From CALZIK01 sp046756565 (GTDB taxonomy: Bacteria; Acidobacteriota; Thermoanaerobaculia; Multivoradales; JAHEKO01): a stretch of DNA of 7,677 bases. The notes below the pieces were generated by a model, which did not search any database, was not told the origin of the DNA, and was given only the letters and a program-made list of their open reading frames with translations. The stretch is from contig JBHHWO010000185.1 in assembly GCA_046756565.1 (NCBI GenBank), positions 1-7,677 of the forward strand. Reading direction: 5' to 3'. How positions within the stretch are numbered: position 1 is the first letter of the stretch; each line of letters starts with the position of its first letter. Position numbers and translations under genes: made by a program. This document shows, one piece after another, positions 5,478-7,677 of this stretch.

Positions 5478-6947
5478 CTAGATCCTGCGAAATGCCGCTT
5501 CGAGATTCGGCTGCGGGCCGATGTGCTGACTGCGCGGCACGCCCGGCCCCGCCGCCTGGGGCGTTCCGGTCGAGATGAGCAGCCTCCGGACAGCGGCCGG
5601 TGTGAGCGGCCGTCCCCGTCGCGCCCGCGCCCGCCCCTGGACGCAGGCCACCGCGCCGGTGACGATCGGCGAGGCGCTCGAGGTGCCGGAGAACCGCAGG
5701 GTGTACCAGCGGTTCTCTGAGCCGCCCTGGGCGTCGCCGTAACCGAGGGTGGTGACATGCCAGCCCCAGCCCTGGACGTTGACGATGCGGCCGTAGTTGG
5801 AGAACCAGATCCGAGACCTTGGCACGCCGATCTTCTTGTAGCGGTTGGCCGCGCCGGCGGACTCGTAGTCGAAGTAGTTTGTCGGTGGGATGCCGGCTCC
5901 TACGACGATCGCGCCCGAGTCCCGCTGCAGGCCGGTGCCGTTGTAGATCGGAAGCTGAAAGTTCTCGTTGCCGTTGCCGGCCGCCTCGACCACCGTGATC
6001 CCGCGCGCGGTGGCGGCACGGATCGCCGAGAAGACGTCGTCCCAGTACTGCATCGCGACGTAGCGGCCGGTGGGGCCGGGGGCGTGCAGCTCGATCAGGA
6101 TGACGTCGCCGCGCCGGAGCCGGCTGGCGGCGTTCATAATCGCGGCTGCGGTGTTAAAAACGCCGCTGATCACCGCGGACTGGACGGCTCCGCGGGCGCG
6201 GTGGCTGATGCCGACGCAGCCGAACGCGTTCGGCCGACTGATCATCTCGCCGAGCACCGCCGTTCCGTGATTGCGCCAGCCGATGTCGTTGATGAGCGTA
6301 CCGCCCAGCAGTGGGATGCGTCGCGGCAGATCCTCGTGCGACCGGTTCCAGTTGCCTTCGATGTCGCAGATCCGTACACGCCGCCCCCTGCCTCCGCGAC
6401 GGCCCCAGACCGCCATCGCACCGATGCCGTTGGGCGCCGAGTGCAGGTAGCCCTGGGACGGCTCGAAGTTACGGCTTCCTCGCGAGCTGCCCGTGGCCAG
6501 GACGGCGGGGACGGGCTTGGGTGCGGCCACCGCCTTCCAGACCGACTTGTTGCGGTTGAGCCGCCCCACCAGGGCTTTGACGTCCTTCGCGCTTCGGGGC
6601 ACGATCTGCGCGAAGCCGGCGTGCGCGAAGTCGGCGGTGACCTTGACGTCGAGCGACGAAGGCGCTCTGGTCACGCGGGTCTCGAGCTGGCCTGACTTCA
6701 AGCCGAAATGAGACGAGCAACTCTTGACCTTGAAGCTCTCGAGGGCGTTGTTGAGAGAGCGGGCTTGCCGTTCCGACTCCGCCGGCCCGCCGAAGCCCGC
6801 CGCGGAGAAGGCGATCTTGCTGTCGTGACGAAGCTCGACGACCACGTAGTCCTCCGTCTTCGGGGTCTTGATTCCCGGTTGCAGGAATCCGGGATCGGGA
6901 CGTCGCCTCTTTCTGGCTTTGGTCTTGGCTTTGGCTTTCTTGGGCAT
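5478..6947 (-). CDS. Subtilisin-family (S8) serine protease
   Basis: Serine endopeptidase of 489 residues with an intact S8 catalytic set: Asp195 in RICDIEGNW, His227 in WRNHGTAVLGEM, oxyanion Asn325 in EAAGNGNENF and nucleophile Ser423 in FSGTSSASPIVTGA. The catalytic domain spans about 165-489. Residues 1-20 are very basic (PKKAKAKTKARKRRR) with no hydrophobic core, so there is no Sec signal peptide. Residues 30-150 form an extra N-terminal domain beginning DYVVVELRHDSKIAF, possibly a propeptide or regulatory module. The enzyme is therefore either cytoplasmic or exported by another route. ATG 6947 follows AAGGAGG by eight bases, so the start is firm. A terminator follows the gene, and it is divergent from the secreted-protein gene at 7106. 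Long plus-strand frames across this region are shadows. Confidence 0.93.
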   Translation of the reverse strand: MPKKAKAKTKARKRRRPDPGFLQPGIKTPKTEDYVVVELRHDSKIAFSAAGFGGPAESERQARSLNNALESFKVKSCSSHFGLKSGQLETRVTRAPSSLDVKVTADFAHAGFAQIVPRSAKDVKALVGRLNRNKSVWKAVAAPKPVPAVLATGSSRGSRNFEPSQGYLHSAPNGIGAMAVWGRRGGRGRRVRICDIEGNWNRSHEDLPRRIPLLGGTLINDIGWRNHGTAVLGEMISRPNAFGCVGISHRARGAVQSAVISGVFNTAAAIMNAASRLRRGDVILIELHAPGPTGRYVAMQYWDDVFSAIRAATARGITVVEAAGNGNENFQLPIYNGTGLQRDSGAIVVGAGIPPTNYFDYESAGAANRYKKIGVPRSRIWFSNYGRIVNVQGWGWHVTTLGYGDAQGGSENRWYTLRFSGTSSASPIVTGAVACVQGRARARRGRPLTPAAVRRLLISTGTPQAAGPGVPRSQHIGPQPNLEAAFRRI

Positions 6948-7002
6948 GAGCTCAACCTCCTTGCTTCAAGCGAATTCGAAGATGTGACGGCCCGAGGGCC
7001 TG

Positions 7003-7016
7003 CGTCTGATTAGACG
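7003..7016. repeat. Small inverted repeat in the divergent intergenic region
   Basis: CGTCT-GATT-AGACG is a perfect 5-bp inverted repeat between the divergent protease and secreted-protein genes (6948-7105), just downstream of a TAATCA sequence that could be a poor -10 box for the protease. It could be an operator half-site pair or a hairpin in the protease leader. It is short enough to be chance. Confidence 0.25.
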
Positions 7017-7058
7017 GATCACCGAGCCTATTCTCCTCACCACCGTAAGCGAATGCGT

Positions 7059-7064
7059 TATGAT
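7059..7064 (+). promoter_or_regulatory. Predicted -10 box for the 182-aa secreted protein
   Basis: TATGAT, one mismatch from TATAAT, lies 41 bases before ATG 7106. The predicted start near 7071 leaves a leader of about 35 bases containing the AAGGAGGG ribosome binding site (7090-7097). No convincing -35 hexamer is visible at 16-18 bases upstream. Confidence 0.4.
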
Positions 7065-7105
7065 CTCGCGATCGCAATTCACGATCACCAAGGAGGGCCT
7101 GTCGG

Positions 7106-7654
7106 ATGAGCCGCAGATCCAAGATGAAGACTCACTCTATCACCGTTCTCACGGCGGTCGCGCTGATTGCACCAGCCTTCGCGGACTCCGGGCTGGCGGC
7201 GGCTCACGAGCCGTTGGCTGGCGTCTCCGTCGAGGTCGGTGCAGTCTCTTTTCGACCTTTGACTGCCGAAGCCATGACCCTCAAGGTGGCCGGACGAGGC
7301 TTCCGATCGAGCCAGCTTTTCGCCAGCGGCCAGACTCCATCCTTTGCTCCGGTGGATCGCAAGGGCTTCGCGCTTCCGGACGGGCTCTACAAGTGGGAGC
7401 TGGTCGAGAACCCTCAGCTTCCCGCGGCCCGCGCCACCGGCGCTGGCAAGCCCGCCAACGGCAGGGCAACTCACCAAATGCCGGCGCCCGAGGGACGGCG
7501 GCAGTCGGGGTCCTTTGCGATCCGCAATGGCAAGGTGGTCGACCCAAGTCTCCTGGAGCCCGTCGCCCGATCGGCGTCCGCCGCCCAGTTACCCGAAGCG
7601 CTTCGCTCGGAAGCCGCTCACTATCACGACGCGGACACCCCGCAGGACCGCTAG
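7106..7654 (+). CDS. Secreted protein, unknown function (182 aa)
   Basis: The start is firm: GGAGG (7092-7096) lies nine bases before ATG 7106. Residues 1-26 form a signal peptide with a basic N-region (SRRSKMK), the core ITVLTAVALIAPAF and an A-F-A cleavage end. The mature part starts with a probable beta domain (GVSVEVGAVSFRPLTAEAMT, LKVAGRGF, DRKGFALPDGLYKWELVENP). A proline/glycine/alanine-rich linker (about 104-132) follows, then SGSFAIRNGKVVDPSLLEP. The blocks GFALPDGLYKWEL and FAIRNGKVVDPSLLEP look like a recurring family of short exported proteins. From memory, such genes precede a larger surface-type protein; that is not shown here. I assign no reaction. The final 30 residues are charged and likely disordered. 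Confidence 0.8.
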   Translation: MSRRSKMKTHSITVLTAVALIAPAFADSGLAAAHEPLAGVSVEVGAVSFRPLTAEAMTLKVAGRGFRSSQLFASGQTPSFAPVDRKGFALPDGLYKWELVENPQLPAARATGAGKPANGRATHQMPAPEGRRQSGSFAIRNGKVVDPSLLEPVARSASAAQLPEALRSEAAHYHDADTPQDR

Positions 7655-7664
7655 ACCGGAAGAG

Positions 7665-7672
7665 AAAGGGGA
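7665..7672 (+). promoter_or_regulatory. Possible ribosome binding site of a gene starting past the right edge
   Basis: AAAGGGGA lies 10 bases after the stop of the 182-residue secreted protein, and the window ends five bases later. The spacing suggests a co-transcribed gene starts within the next few bases, which cannot be seen here. Confidence 0.4.
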
Positions 7673-7677
7673 ACAGA

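Noticed and set aside
5757..6695. 312-codon plus-strand open frame
   Set aside because: It lies wholly inside the S8 protease on the other strand. It is Arg/Ala/Asp-rich with no domain and no ribosome binding site: a high-GC shadow frame.
1..7677. CRISPR array, tRNA or rRNA genes, insertion sequence ends
   Set aside because: No regularly spaced repeats, no tRNA-like cloverleaf or conserved rRNA segments, and no terminal inverted repeats flanking a transposase were found by reading.

Overview
This is a high-GC bacterial window. It has strong AAGGAGG-type ribosome binding sites, several Sec-type secreted proteins and two clear intrinsic terminators. No ribosomal, tRNA or other marker gene is present, so taxonomy is inference. 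The secreted-protein families would fit an environmental bacterium such as an Acidobacteriota or deltaproteobacterial/Myxococcota-like lineage. The left part reads as an accessory, partly decayed region; the right part reads as intact chromosomal genes.

Layout. (1) 1-1110, minus: a tyrosine recombinase (phage/island integrase) running off the left edge, with all catalytic residues readable but one single-base frameshift at about 469-471. (2) 1135-2343, minus: a 402-residue secreted protein of unknown function with a C-terminal beta-rich domain. Its reading frame continues upstream into a small remnant of a second integrase C-terminus (about 2458-2511). (3) 2645-4081, plus: three small exported-protein genes that look AT-richer than their surroundings. 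The first is split by a stop and frame change right after its signal peptide. The second (256 aa) is intact. The third overlaps it by ATGA and carries an amber stop at codon 7. (4) 4126-5175, minus: a RimK-like ATP-grasp ligase. (5) 5200-5343, minus: its leader, made of a -10 box, a possible leaderless 20-codon ORF containing Cys-Leu-Cys-Cys, and a strong intrinsic terminator ending just before the ligase ribosome binding site. (6) 5420-5454: a separate terminator closing the protease gene. (7) 5478-6947, minus: an intact subtilisin-family (S8) serine protease with no signal peptide. (8) 7106-7654, plus: a divergent 182-aa secreted protein, followed at the right edge by a possible ribosome binding site for a next gene.

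The most interesting observation is the ATP-grasp leader. A promoter-proximal cysteine-containing mini-ORF, a possible antiterminator pairing and a perfect terminator are arranged as in amino-acid attenuation, which would make the ligase responsive to cysteine supply. This is a model from reading the sequence, not a demonstrated mechanism. The other notable theme is decay at the integrase end: a frameshifted integrase, an integrase remnant joined in frame to an unrelated gene, and two exported-protein genes interrupted in or just after their signal peptides.
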